Shown here piece after piece: positions 1 through 7,799 of a stretch of 64,000 nucleotides of DNA. A model generated the notes under the pieces. That model worked only from the letters and a program-made list of their open reading frames with translations, had not been told where the DNA came from and made no database searches. Position numbers and translations under genes: made by a program. Origin of the DNA: Paradesulfitobacterium ferrireducens (GTDB lineage Bacteria; Bacillota; Desulfitobacteriia; Desulfitobacteriales; Desulfitobacteriaceae); contig NZ_JAFLRH010000009.1 of NCBI RefSeq assembly GCF_017310645.1, forward strand, positions 1 through 64,000, given 5' to 3'. Each line of letters opens with the position of its first letter. Positions within the stretch are counted from its first letter, which is position 1.

Positions 1-71
1 TTATTCAGGAATTCCATGAATCCCGCAATATCTTATTTAGTTTTCAAAGAGCCAAAAACCTAAATGTACCA

Positions 72-94
72 AGGGCTCACGCCCTGTTTTTAAT
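72..94 (+). terminator. Probable terminator of a gene upstream of the window
   Basis: A short hairpin, AGGGC (72-76) pairing with GCCCT (81-85) around a CTCA-type loop, is followed by GTTTTTAAT. It lies 35 bases before the first gene. No coding sequence is recognisable in 1-71, so the gene it would end lies outside the window. A short stem, so only moderately convincing. Confidence 0.4.
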
Positions 95-127
95 CTAAAA
101 TCATTATAGTACGAGGAGGAATTTATC

Positions 128-1279
128 ATGTCTTTTCAACCGTTTTCTTTTAAGATTCCAGGAGAAGTAATCTTCGGCGCCGGAAGTCTGGCAAAGCTGC
201 CGGGTATTGTTCAAGAGAAAGGACTCGGAAAAGTCCTGCTGGTTTCAGACCGTGGTCTCGAAGCAGCAGGGTTTGTCGGCAAGGTTACGGCCATCTTAGA
301 AGAGAATGGGATTGGCTGCGTGACTTACCTGGACGTTGAAGCCAATCCTTCCACGGAAACGGTGGACAAAGGCGTAAAGATGTATAAACAACATAACCTG
401 GATGGAATTGTTTGCCTCGGAGGGGGCAGTCCCATGGATACGGCCAAAGCGATTGCCGTCTTGGTAGTAAACGGTGGTAAGATTCAGGAGTACGAAGGTG
501 CGTATAAAGTCAAAGAAAATCCGGCCACTGTCATTGCCATTCCGACGACAGCGGGTACAGGGAGCGAAGTGACTCCCTTTGCGGTGATCACCGACCGCAG
601 TAAAAATTATAAGCTCACGGTCTTTACGGATAAAGTCATTCCCGCCGTGGCTCTGCTTGACCCGGAGTTAATCACCACCCTTCCTCCGCTGGTTGCCGCT
701 TCCACCGGCATGGATGCTTTAACCCATGCCATCGAAGCCTATATTTCACGCGCGGCCTCTCCCTTCTCCGATGATATGGCGGAGAAAGCGATGGAGCTTA
801 TCGGAAAAAATATCCGGTTATTTGTAGCCAACCGTGCAGACATTGACGCTGCCTCGGGTATGCTGCTTGGAAGTATGTTTGCCGGAATTGCTTTTGCCTG
901 GGCACGCCTGGGTGATGTTCACGCCATGGCTCATCCTCTGGGTGGATTCTTCGGGATTGCCCACGGAATTGCCAACGCGGTGCTCTTGCCTACGGTCTTA
1001 GAGTTTAATGCTCTGGCTGATAAAGGGAAATACCGCAAGATCTTTAACTATATTAAAGATGGAAAAGTCATCGAAGGGTTTACACCGGCCACCTTGGTTG
1101 AGGAAATCCGGCAGCTTTCCAATGAGATCGGCATTCCCAAAAATCTGACCGCTGTGGGTGTAAAAGAAGAGCTGATCCACCATATGGCCGTCGATGCCAT
1201 GAAGAGCGGGAATGTGCTCGTCAATCCGCGCCAGACCACCTTGAAAGACATCGAGGAGCTCTACCGGATCGCTATGTAG
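128..1279 (+). CDS. Iron-containing alcohol dehydrogenase (group III)
   Basis: This is an NAD(P)-dependent, metal-containing alcohol dehydrogenase that interconverts alcohols and aldehydes in the cytoplasm. The 383-residue length is normal for the family. The dinucleotide-binding GGGS motif is at residues 98-101, and the metal ligands expected from FucO-type enzymes are present as D196, H200, H265 and H279 (within HAMAHPLGG and AHG contexts). The start is supported by GAGGAGG about 8 bases upstream of the ATG. The next gene, 130 bases downstream on the same strand, is an aldehyde ferredoxin oxidoreductase; such pairs can connect acids, aldehydes and alcohols through ferredoxin and NAD(P)H. 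The exact substrate cannot be read from the sequence. Confidence 0.93.
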   Translation: MSFQPFSFKIPGEVIFGAGSLAKLPGIVQEKGLGKVLLVSDRGLEAAGFVGKVTAILEENGIGCVTYLDVEANPSTETVDKGVKMYKQHNLDGIVCLGGGSPMDTAKAIAVLVVNGGKIQEYEGAYKVKENPATVIAIPTTAGTGSEVTPFAVITDRSKNYKLTVFTDKVIPAVALLDPELITTLPPLVAASTGMDALTHAIEAYISRAASPFSDDMAEKAMELIGKNIRLFVANRADIDAASGMLLGSMFAGIAFAWARLGDVHAMAHPLGGFFGIAHGIANAVLLPTVLEFNALADKGKYRKIFNYIKDGKVIEGFTPATLVEEIRQLSNEIGIPKNLTAVGVKEELIHHMAVDAMKSGNVLVNPRQTTLKDIEELYRIAM

Positions 1280-1408
1280 GGAATCTCTCAAACTTTCCTT
1301 AATATTGTTAACAATGAGAAGGAAGTTCGGACTTGCCGCAGAAATAATAACAAAGGACTAGGACCGCAATTCAACTCTGCTGGGTAAAGAAGGGAAGGGG
1401 AGAGACAC

Positions 1409-3097
1409 ATGCATTTTGTCCGAATCAATATGACGAGCCAGGAAGCGAAGATAGAACCGGTGCCATCAAATTATGCCGGCCTGGGAGGCCGGGGGCTTAC
1501 TTCCATGTTTTTGGCTGCGGAAGTAAACCCGGGATGCTATGCTCTCGGTGAGGAAAATAAAGTAATTATTGCGCCCGGGCTGCTTACAGGAACCAGTGCC
1601 CCGTCCACCGGAAGAACGTCGATTGGAGCGAAGAGCCCGCTTACGGGCACTATTAAGGAAAGCAATGTCGGGGGCTTAGCCGGGCAATACCTGGCTGGCC
1701 ATGGTATTAAGGCACTCGTAATTGAAGGATTGCCCCAGGAAAAACATGCCTGGGTATTGCACATTAATGGTACAGGCGTAAAATTCGAAACGAAAGACAA
1801 TTTGGCGGGTCTAGGAAATTATGAGGCCGTAGAAAAGCTGAGAGCAGAATATGGAGACAAGATCGCTGTCATTTCAGTGGGCCCGGCGGGGGAAGCAGGA
1901 GCTGCCATTGCGACCGTAGCTGTGAGCGATATGGAAGGCCGGCCCGCCCGCCATGCCGGCAGGGGAGGCATGGGAGCAGTCCTGGCGAGTAAGGGAATTA
2001 AAGCCATCGTGCTTGAGCGGCCGGACAAGCTTATTGTGGAGGCGGTCCATAACGGTGAGTTCAAGGAAAAGGCCAAGGATTTCGCCAAAGCTTTAAGCGA
2101 GTCTAAGAAAGGGCTTACCACTTATGGCACCGCCATGCTGGTCAATGCTATCAATGCTGTCGGCGGCTTGCCCACCCGTAATTTTTCCAGTGGGCATAAT
2201 GACCGGGCGGATGACATCGGAGGGGAGAAACTGCATCAGCTCTGTACGGAGCGGGGCGGTTCCACCGGCCATGCCTGTTCCAGGGGGTGTGCCATCCGCT
2301 GTTCCAATATCTTTCATGATGCCGAAGGGAACTATGTTACTTCCGGACTTGAATATGAAACCATCGCCCTTTTGGGTTCCAACTGCGGCTTAAATGACCT
2401 GGACGGGATCGCCCGCCTGGATCGGCTGTGTGATGATTTGGGGATCGATACCATGGAAATGGGAGTGGCCTTAGGAGTGGCGATGGAAGGTGGCGCTCTG
2501 CCCTTCGGCGATTTTGAACGCATGACCGCTGCGGTGACAGAGGTAGCGCATCATGGAAGCTTAGGCCGGATTCTTGGTCAGGGAGCGACTGTTACCGGCC
2601 GGGTTTTGGGCGTAGAACGGGTGCCGGCGGTGAAAGGGCAGTCGATGTCCGCATACGACCCGCGTGCTCTCAAAGGAACCGGCGTTACCTATGCCACCTC
2701 GACTATGGGGGCGGACCACACTGCCGGGAATGCACTTCCCGGCCGGGGCGGGCTAAAACCGGATCAGGTGGACGGACAGGTTGACTTGTCGCGCAATCTG
2801 CAAATTTGGACCATGGTCTGTGATATGCTGGGGGTATGTATCTTTGTGGGTCCGCTCCCGGACAATATGCCGGTATTTGCCTCATTGGCGAGTGCCTTTA
2901 GCGGGGAGAAGATCACGGAGGAGATGTTAATTGCCCAGGCCCGTGATATTTTGAAGGCAGAGCAGGCTTTCAATGCTGAAGCGGGAATAGGTGCAGCTTT
3001 TAATGATGTTCCCGGATATTTCCGGACAGAGGCACTGCCGAATAACGGCTTGGTGTTTGATATTCCGGCAGAGGAACTTAAAGATTTCCGGTATTAA
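1409..3097 (+). CDS. Aldehyde ferredoxin oxidoreductase (tungsten/molybdenum pterin enzyme)
   Basis: This enzyme oxidises aldehydes to carboxylic acids with ferredoxin as acceptor, or runs in reverse under low potential. It matches the family along its whole length: the N-terminal beta domain with the glycine-rich GLGGRGLTS segment (about 25-33), the substrate-channel region, and the [4Fe-4S] cysteines C290, C294, C298 plus a C-terminal cysteine pair C471/C477 in the CDMLGVC context. At 562 residues it is somewhat shorter than the roughly 600 of archaeal enzymes, with no visible break. A GGGGAGAG site precedes the ATG. It follows an alcohol dehydrogenase, which suggests a joint role in aldehyde handling. 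The substrate is unknown. Its last codons lie in the first copy of a 26-base tandem repeat. Confidence 0.93.
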   Translation: MHFVRINMTSQEAKIEPVPSNYAGLGGRGLTSMFLAAEVNPGCYALGEENKVIIAPGLLTGTSAPSTGRTSIGAKSPLTGTIKESNVGGLAGQYLAGHGIKALVIEGLPQEKHAWVLHINGTGVKFETKDNLAGLGNYEAVEKLRAEYGDKIAVISVGPAGEAGAAIATVAVSDMEGRPARHAGRGGMGAVLASKGIKAIVLERPDKLIVEAVHNGEFKEKAKDFAKALSESKKGLTTYGTAMLVNAINAVGGLPTRNFSSGHNDRADDIGGEKLHQLCTERGGSTGHACSRGCAIRCSNIFHDAEGNYVTSGLEYETIALLGSNCGLNDLDGIARLDRLCDDLGIDTMEMGVALGVAMEGGALPFGDFERMTAAVTEVAHHGSLGRILGQGATVTGRVLGVERVPAVKGQSMSAYDPRALKGTGVTYATSTMGADHTAGNALPGRGGLKPDQVDGQVDLSRNLQIWTMVCDMLGVCIFVGPLPDNMPVFASLASAFSGEKITEEMLIAQARDILKAEQAFNAEAGIGAAFNDVPGYFRTEALPNNGLVFDIPAEELKDFRY

Positions 3098-3150
3098 GGG
3101 AACTTAAAGATTTCCGGTAATAAGGGAACTTAAAGATTTCCGGTATTAAG
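3073..3150 (+). repeat. 26-base tandem repeat, three copies, across the AOR stop codon
   Basis: Three consecutive 26-base units run 3073-3098, 3099-3124 and 3125-3150. They begin GGAACTTAAAG and end in GGTATTAAG; the middle copy differs by one base (GGTAATAAG). The first copy contains the last codons and the TAA stop of the oxidoreductase gene, so copies two and three are untranslated duplicates. Just downstream a 14-base T-rich unit (AGTTTTTCTAATTC) is also present twice, around 3172-3199. Confidence 0.95.
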
Positions 3151-3203
3151 GAAAAATTTTTTTACCGAAAAAGTTTTTCTAATTCAGTTTTTCTAATTCG
3201 GAC

Positions 3204-3232
3204 TTGACAAGCGACAACTTATTACCTAAAAT
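3204..3232 (+). promoter_or_regulatory. Sigma-A promoter of the riboswitch-pspA operon
   Basis: TTGACA at 3204-3209 and TAAAAT at 3227-3232 are separated by exactly 17 bases. Transcription would start near 3239, about 22 bases before the conserved 5' end of the manganese aptamer. This is one of the clearest promoters in the window. Confidence 0.85.
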
Positions 3233-3261
3233 AAAAGATGTTAGATAGTTCATTTCGGAAT

Positions 3262-3366
3262 AAGGGGAGTAGCAAGCGGTAGCGATACCGTGGATAGTGT
3301 CGTCAAAACGGTTCCTTTAGGAATCCGGCCTATCCCAAGCGAAGCGGTTGCAAGACCTTGCCCATT
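3262..3366 (+). ncRNA. Manganese riboswitch (yybP-ykoY family)
   Basis: The hallmark motifs of the yybP-ykoY aptamer occur in order: AAGGGGAGTAGC at 3262-3273, the GTCGTCA segment near 3298-3304, a hairpin with CGGTTCC...GGAATCCGGCC, and the 3' conserved GCAAGACCTTGCCC around 3350-3363. In this family Mn2+ bridges the two conserved internal loops and stabilises an antiterminated form. The 3' conserved AAGACCT also forms the left arm of the terminator that follows, the usual switching arrangement. The downstream genes are pspA and a Tim44-domain membrane protein rather than the usual Mn exporters (MntP, TerC, P-type ATPase). Confidence 0.85.
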
Positions 3367-3391
3367 GGAGGTGAGGTCTTTTTATATTTTT
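3352..3391 (+). terminator. Riboswitch-controlled intrinsic terminator
   Basis: AAGACCT (3352-3358) pairs with AGGTCTT (3374-3380), followed by TTTATATTTTT. The left arm is part of the conserved 3' end of the Mn aptamer, so ligand binding would sequester it and permit read-through into pspA. Confidence 0.8.
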
Positions 3392-3568
3392 AAGCTGAAG
3401 GTGAAAGGAATTTTCAGGGAGGGGGGAGAATATGTAAAATGGGGTTTTAATTTTAAGCTGGATTTGGTTTTAAAAAGCAGGCATAACGATGATTGCATTA
3501 AGTGATAATTAACAGGGGTCTAAATTGACGGTTAATTCAATGAATGAAAATTAAGGGGGAAAGGTACC

Positions 3569-4246
3569 ATGGGTTTATTTAGCAGAGTAAAAGATTTATT
3601 GCAGGCAAACATTATGGATATCGTGAATAAGAATGAGGATCCGGAGAAAATGCTTAACTTATACGTAGCGCGGGCTACGGAAGAAGTGCGCAACTTTCAG
3701 ATCCAGGTAAACCGAGCGGTTGCAGATAAAATCCAACTGGAAGAACGGATCGAAATCTTGCGCAAAGACATCACCCAACGCACGGAACAAGCCAAGCTGG
3801 CTGTGGCCCAAGGAAAAGATGACTTGGCACGCACCGCGTTAACCCTAAAAAAAGACGCCGAGCAAAGCTTACAGGACTACGAACAGCAACTGGCGGATCA
3901 GGCACAGGCTGTGGCCGACCTGCAGGAGAACCTGCGCATTCTGACTGAGAAGCTGGAAAAAGCAAAGCTGGAGCGCAACAACCTGGTCATGCGCCAGCGC
4001 CGGGCCCAGACCATGAAGCGGGCTAATGAGGCGATTTCGGGCGTATCTACCCGTGACCCGCTGGCTGATATCGACCGCATGAAAGAACGGGTGGAGCGGG
4101 CGGAAGCGGAAGCCAAAGCTTCCAAAACCATGCTTTCCACCGGAAATTCGCTTGAAGATCAATTCGAGGAATTGGAAAAGAATAAAGCCAATGCCGAAGT
4201 GGAAGACGAGCTGGCTAAACTCAAAGCCGAACTAGGGAAAGAATAA
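3569..4246 (+). CDS. pspA: PspA/IM30 family membrane-stress protein
   Basis: The 225-residue protein is almost entirely alpha-helical coiled coil with the classical PspA N-terminus (GLFSRVKDLLQANIMDIVNK), including the amphipathic membrane-binding helix. Members of this ESCRT-III-like family polymerise on the inner membrane face to stabilise damaged bilayers. The length is normal. The start follows AAGGGGGAAAGG. It is the first gene after a manganese riboswitch and terminator, and a Tim44-domain membrane protein follows after 22 bases, so the two probably form one operon regulated by Mn2+ read-through. The link between Mn and membrane stress is an inference from position only. Confidence 0.93.
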   Translation: MGLFSRVKDLLQANIMDIVNKNEDPEKMLNLYVARATEEVRNFQIQVNRAVADKIQLEERIEILRKDITQRTEQAKLAVAQGKDDLARTALTLKKDAEQSLQDYEQQLADQAQAVADLQENLRILTEKLEKAKLERNNLVMRQRRAQTMKRANEAISGVSTRDPLADIDRMKERVERAEAEAKASKTMLSTGNSLEDQFEELEKNKANAEVEDELAKLKAELGKE

Positions 4247-4268
4247 GACAGAAATTGGCCGCAAGTAG

Positions 4269-5369
4269 GTGAAAGCAGTGGATAAGTGGAGAAAGGGATT
4301 CGGAATAACCTTAACAACATTAATTTTGCTTATTAGCCAAGCGACTTTAGTCTTGGCCCGAGCGGGCGGCGGCAAAGGGGGCAGCCTCGGCGGGAGCGCG
4401 GGCCGTTCATTCAGCGGCGGCTCTTTTTCCGGCGGCACCTTTTCAGGAGGAGGCTTCTCCGGAGGATTTTCCGGGCGCAGCTATACGGGGGGGTTCTTTC
4501 CGTTTCCGTTCCCATTTTTCATCGGCGGGACAGGGTATTCCGGGGGTTCGATTTTCGCCGGTTTATTCGGATTCCTGTTTATCATGGTCATCCTGTATTT
4601 AGTCTTTAAAGCCATGCGCGCCTCGCGCAAGTGGCGCGGGGGGGGCTACAGGGGCGAAGGCGGTTTCGGGAGAGGCGGCAGCCATTATGGGGGTTTCGGC
4701 GAGAACATGGTCTTTCCTCCGTTTGGCCGCAAACAGGATACATGGCAGAGCCCGAAATCTAGGGAGAATCCGAAATCTTGGGAGAATCCGAATACCTGGG
4801 AGAATCGGAATACCTTCTCAGACCCCGTGGATATAAACGGCCGTCCGATTTCCAATGCGGATAACATGCGGCGCTTTGCCCAGGCCATATCCTTCACCCG
4901 GGACAACATGCAGTATTTTGCCCAGACGTTTCCCCGCTGGGACCGCGCCTATCTAAACGGCCGCATCCGCCAGGTTTTCTTCTGGTTTCAGGATGCCTGG
5001 AGCAGACAGGATCTCAGTGAAGGGGCGGAGTACCTGGCCATTCCTTTGAGTGAGAAATACCGCGCCGATCTCGAACACATGCGTACGCGCGGGGAACGCA
5101 ACCTGATTAAGGAACCGGTGCTGAACCCGGATGACATTGAGTTTATTGACAGCACGCTCAGTGAAAGCGGGGAAAAATTTGTGGCCATGCTCTCCGCCAG
5201 TTTAATTGACTATACTATTGATGCTTCCGGGCGCACAATAGCCGGAGACGAAGAGAAACGGCTCTACTTTACGGAGTTCTGGGAATTTATCTGGGAAGGA
5301 AATAAGTGGCTTCTAAACCGGATTTATCAGGAAGACGCGCTTGAGCTGGCTCAAATAACCCGGAGGTAA
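4269..5369 (+). CDS. Membrane protein with Gly/Ser-rich segment and Tim44-like domain
   Basis: The 366-residue protein starts at a GTG. It has a signal-like hydrophobic segment (about residues 12-31), a glycine/serine-rich low-complexity region (33-92) with repeated SGG units, a second membrane segment (about 98-117), then a low-complexity linker with four 6-residue repeats (about 162-185). The C-terminal half (200-366) is a Tim44-like fold (RWDRAYLNGRIRQVFFWFQ and a terminal W-rich beta region). Such proteins are often found next to pspA-type genes; the function in bacteria is not defined. It is cotranscribed with pspA and is followed by a strong terminator. Confidence 0.85.
   Translation: MKAVDKWRKGFGITLTTLILLISQATLVLARAGGGKGGSLGGSAGRSFSGGSFSGGTFSGGGFSGGFSGRSYTGGFFPFPFPFFIGGTGYSGGSIFAGLFGFLFIMVILYLVFKAMRASRKWRGGGYRGEGGFGRGGSHYGGFGENMVFPPFGRKQDTWQSPKSRENPKSWENPNTWENRNTFSDPVDINGRPISNADNMRRFAQAISFTRDNMQYFAQTFPRWDRAYLNGRIRQVFFWFQDAWSRQDLSEGAEYLAIPLSEKYRADLEHMRTRGERNLIKEPVLNPDDIEFIDSTLSESGEKFVAMLSASLIDYTIDASGRTIAGDEEKRLYFTEFWEFIWEGNKWLLNRIYQEDALELAQITRR
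4752..4823 (+). repeat. 18-base in-frame coding repeat, four units
   Basis: Four adjacent 18-base units (4752-4769, 4770-4787, 4788-4805, 4806-4823) encode the hexapeptides PKSREN, PKSWEN, PNTWEN and RNTFSD in the linker between the second membrane segment and the Tim44-like domain. Divergence increases towards the 3' end, as expected of an old slippage expansion. Confidence 0.9.
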
Positions 5370-5463
5370 AGATATTAAGGGTAATAACCAAGGGTAATCG
5401 GGAATGGTCATCAGGAAGGGTAATAAGAATCTCTTACTAAAAAATAACGTTTTAGAATAGCCT

Positions 5464-5492
5464 AATCCTGCCTTTTGGCAGGATTTATTTTT
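5464..5492 (+). terminator. Intrinsic terminator of the pspA operon
   Basis: AATCCTGCC (5464-5472) pairs perfectly with GGCAGGATT (5477-5485) over a TTTT loop, followed by TATTTTTGG. It ends the pspA-Tim44 transcript. Confidence 0.88.
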
Positions 5493-5561
5493 GGTTTGTC
5501 GAAGTTAAAGATAGAGGAAGTCTATGTATTCACATATATTTTTGGACTGAACTAAGCTTTA

Positions 5562-5596
5562 TTCTGAGTACTGAATTCTGACTACTGAGTACTTTA
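5562..5596. repeat. Degenerate heptanucleotide repeat block (copy a)
   Basis: The stretch can be read as consecutive seven-base units TTCTGAG, TACTGAA, TTCTGAC, TACTGAG, TACTTTA. The same unit family recurs in intergenic DNA near 15680-15770, 31553, 32691 and 37919. It lies between the pspA terminator and the first gene of the glycan cluster. Confidence 0.75.
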
Positions 5597-5619
5597 ATTA
5601 TGCAGTGATGGAGATGAGC

Positions 5620-6336
5620 ATGAAAGTAGTATTTATCGGCGGCTGCCATCTTGTGGGCAAGCCCCATGGGGTGCAATACGGTTTTGTCCGCAGGCTTTGG
5701 AAACGCTGGCGCAAAGAATCGCGTGACGTGCATTTTGATTTAGTGCCGTATGCGGCGCGCTGGGATTCTTTGCTTGAAGCCTGCCGGGATGTTTTGGCTC
5801 GTTTTCCGGATGTGATTATTGTCAACATCCAGGCTGCTTTAGTCTTGCCTACCTGGGACCGGACCTTAAGACGTCTGGGCTTCAGCGGGGAAAACAAAGC
5901 AGAGGATCCGGCCTTAAACTGGTTCGCCCCCACGGCTTGGAAACCGGCGAATCAGGGCAGAGCTTACTGGATCGCCAAAAGGGCAGGAATCCTGCTGCTC
6001 GGGGGGCACCGGGAAAACTGGTCCCGCATTGAGGAAGTCTGGCAGGAAATCAGCCGGCTTTTAAAACAAAGCCCGGCCCGGGTGATTGTGCTTACCCCTA
6101 CTCCGGCCAATGGGGAATTTTTTGTACGGGGGCAGGCTAATTTAGAGCGCGTGCGCGAGCTGGTCTTGCGATTTTCCGATTGTTATGAGGTGTGCGATAT
6201 TTACCCTGACCTGCAGAAGATGGGCAATGAGGCGTTATGGCTAGATGGGCAGCATATCAGTGTCGCCGGCCATACGCTCATTGAAGAGAAGCTGTGGTCA
6301 ACCCTTAAAAATGACAGGAAGGATGAAATCGTGTGA
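5620..6336 (+). CDS. SGNH-like hydrolase-fold protein with Cys in the nucleophile position
   Basis: The 238-residue protein begins with a beta strand and tight turn, VVFIGGCHLVG, where SGNH/GDSL esterases carry GDS; Cys9 occupies the serine position. The C-terminal block V motif is present as DGQHISVAGH (D209, H212). The middle has the expected Rossmann-like strands (VIIVNIQAAL, ARVIVLTPTPAN). I chose ATG 5620 because GGAG lies 6 bases upstream; a GTG at 5605 would add five residues without a site of its own. It overlaps the next gene by four bases and is first in a glycan operon, so a role in modifying or deacylating a surface glycan is likely. Whether Cys9 is catalytic is unknown. Confidence 0.6.
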   Translation: MKVVFIGGCHLVGKPHGVQYGFVRRLWKRWRKESRDVHFDLVPYAARWDSLLEACRDVLARFPDVIIVNIQAALVLPTWDRTLRRLGFSGENKAEDPALNWFAPTAWKPANQGRAYWIAKRAGILLLGGHRENWSRIEEVWQEISRLLKQSPARVIVLTPTPANGEFFVRGQANLERVRELVLRFSDCYEVCDIYPDLQKMGNEALWLDGQHISVAGHTLIEEKLWSTLKNDRKDEIV

Positions 6337-7799
6337 GTGCGGGGGCAGACACTGTCGGAGCTTTTATTGAGCGTATTTGTGATGAATTTCCCGAACATTT
6401 CTTGTTTCACGATTACAGCCGCCGCATGCGCTGTACCTATGGTGAGTGGGGGCAAGACGGAAAGGCATTAGCCCGTGAACTCAAGCATCAAGGGTTGGCT
6501 CCCGGGGATTTTGTCTTGCTGAGATTCGGCAATCATTACGGCTATTTGGCTGCTTATGGGGGGGTAGCCAGGGCGGACGGAGTTGCGGCTCCGGTGGCCC
6601 TCCGGCTTACCGGGCGTGAGCTGGTCAGAATTCTGGAGCTGGTAAAACCAAAATGGTTTCTGACGGATGTAGCGGCTTGGGAAGAAGCACGCATGGCGGT
6701 CGAGGGATCTTCAGTCGTTCATATCGGGCTCTGGACCGGCCATGCTTGGACGTGGCAAAGCAATACTCCGTCTGTACCCGCGCGGCGGCCCGAACCGGGT
6801 CTGGCCCACCTGCGCTTTACATCCGGGTCTCAAGGTGAACCAAAAGCGGTAACCTTAACCCATGCCAATATGTTGTGCCGGGTGGGGTGTCCGGGGCATT
6901 ATGCCCAGGCGGGGGACGTTTTTTACCTGGGAATCCCGTTTGTGTTTCGGCCGGACCGGCTGATTCTGGCTTTAAGCGTGGGTGCAGAGATCGTGGTCGA
7001 AGAAAGTGTGCATCCGCGCCAGATGGTGCGCTGTTTTGAAGACACCGGGGTGACGTTTGCCTGGCTTGTGCCTACTCTGATCGGACTTTTAACTGAGCTG
7101 GAAGAACATGAGATTCCGGCTAAGCTGGCTTTAAGGGGAGTCAATACCGGAGGTGCTTACCTCTACCGTCACTGGGAAGAAAAATTTGAGCAGCTGTTTC
7201 AAGTGCCGGTGTATCAGCAATATGGTTTATCGGAAGGGTGTGTAGCCTTTGAAAATCCCCTGAACAAGAAAACGGGGTCGGTCGGGCAGCCCGCTCCTAT
7301 GGTAGAAGCCAAGATTTGCGACCCTCAGGGCCGGGAACTGCCCCAGGGTCAAATCGGGGAGTTGTGGTACCGCGGAGCCAATGTGATGCGCGGGTACCTG
7401 GACCGGCCGGATCTAACGGCGGCCGCGCTCCGGGACGGATGGCTCAGAACCGGGGATTTAGCCCGCTTTGACCAGGATGGGTACCTCTTTATCGAAGGGC
7501 GGATCAAAGACCTGATTCACAGCGGGGGACTTAAATATTCCCCGCGGGAAGTGGAAGATGTCTTATTGTCCTATCCCGGGATAAAAGAGGCAGCCGTCGT
7601 GAGTGTGCCCCATCCGACCAAGGGAGAAATCGGGAAAGCGTATTTTGTGGCAGTGGGCGCCTTGCACCTGCCGGAACTGCGTGAGTTTTGCCGCCGGTAC
7701 CTGGCAGATTATAAGATTCCGCGCGAGTGGGAGCAGGTCGAGAGTCTGCCCAAACTTTCCAGCGGGAAGATTGCCCGCCGTTCGGTGGGCCAGGGATGA
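6333..7799 (+). CDS. Adenylate-forming ligase (AMP-binding, acyl-CoA synthetase-like)
   Basis: This 488-residue enzyme of the class I adenylating superfamily carries all core motifs: FTSGSQGEPKAV (A3, phosphate-binding), YGLSE (A5), the LRTGDLA motif (A7), and C-terminal KLSSGKIARR with the catalytic lysine (A10). It should activate a carboxylate as an acyl-adenylate and transfer it to CoA or a carrier. No acyl carrier gene is present in the operon. It starts at a GTG that overlaps the stop of the SGNH-like gene (GTGA), and its own stop overlaps the next glycosyltransferase start (ATGA). That tight coupling suggests it supplies an acyl group to a glycan. The substrate is not predictable. Confidence 0.85.
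   Translation: MSAGADTVGAFIERICDEFPEHFLFHDYSRRMRCTYGEWGQDGKALARELKHQGLAPGDFVLLRFGNHYGYLAAYGGVARADGVAAPVALRLTGRELVRILELVKPKWFLTDVAAWEEARMAVEGSSVVHIGLWTGHAWTWQSNTPSVPARRPEPGLAHLRFTSGSQGEPKAVTLTHANMLCRVGCPGHYAQAGDVFYLGIPFVFRPDRLILALSVGAEIVVEESVHPRQMVRCFEDTGVTFAWLVPTLIGLLTELEEHEIPAKLALRGVNTGGAYLYRHWEEKFEQLFQVPVYQQYGLSEGCVAFENPLNKKTGSVGQPAPMVEAKICDPQGRELPQGQIGELWYRGANVMRGYLDRPDLTAAALRDGWLRTGDLARFDQDGYLFIEGRIKDLIHSGGLKYSPREVEDVLLSYPGIKEAAVVSVPHPTKGEIGKAYFVAVGALHLPELREFCRRYLADYKIPREWEQVESLPKLSSGKIARRSVGQG

Noticed and set aside
1292..1408. Possible molybdenum/tungsten cofactor riboswitch before the oxidoreductase gene
   Set aside because: The spacer is only 117 bases and lacks the conserved blocks of that RNA family.
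3290..3505. Small open frame inside the riboswitch leader
   Set aside because: It starts within the Mn aptamer, crosses the terminator and has no ribosome site or family match; the RNA explanation is far stronger.
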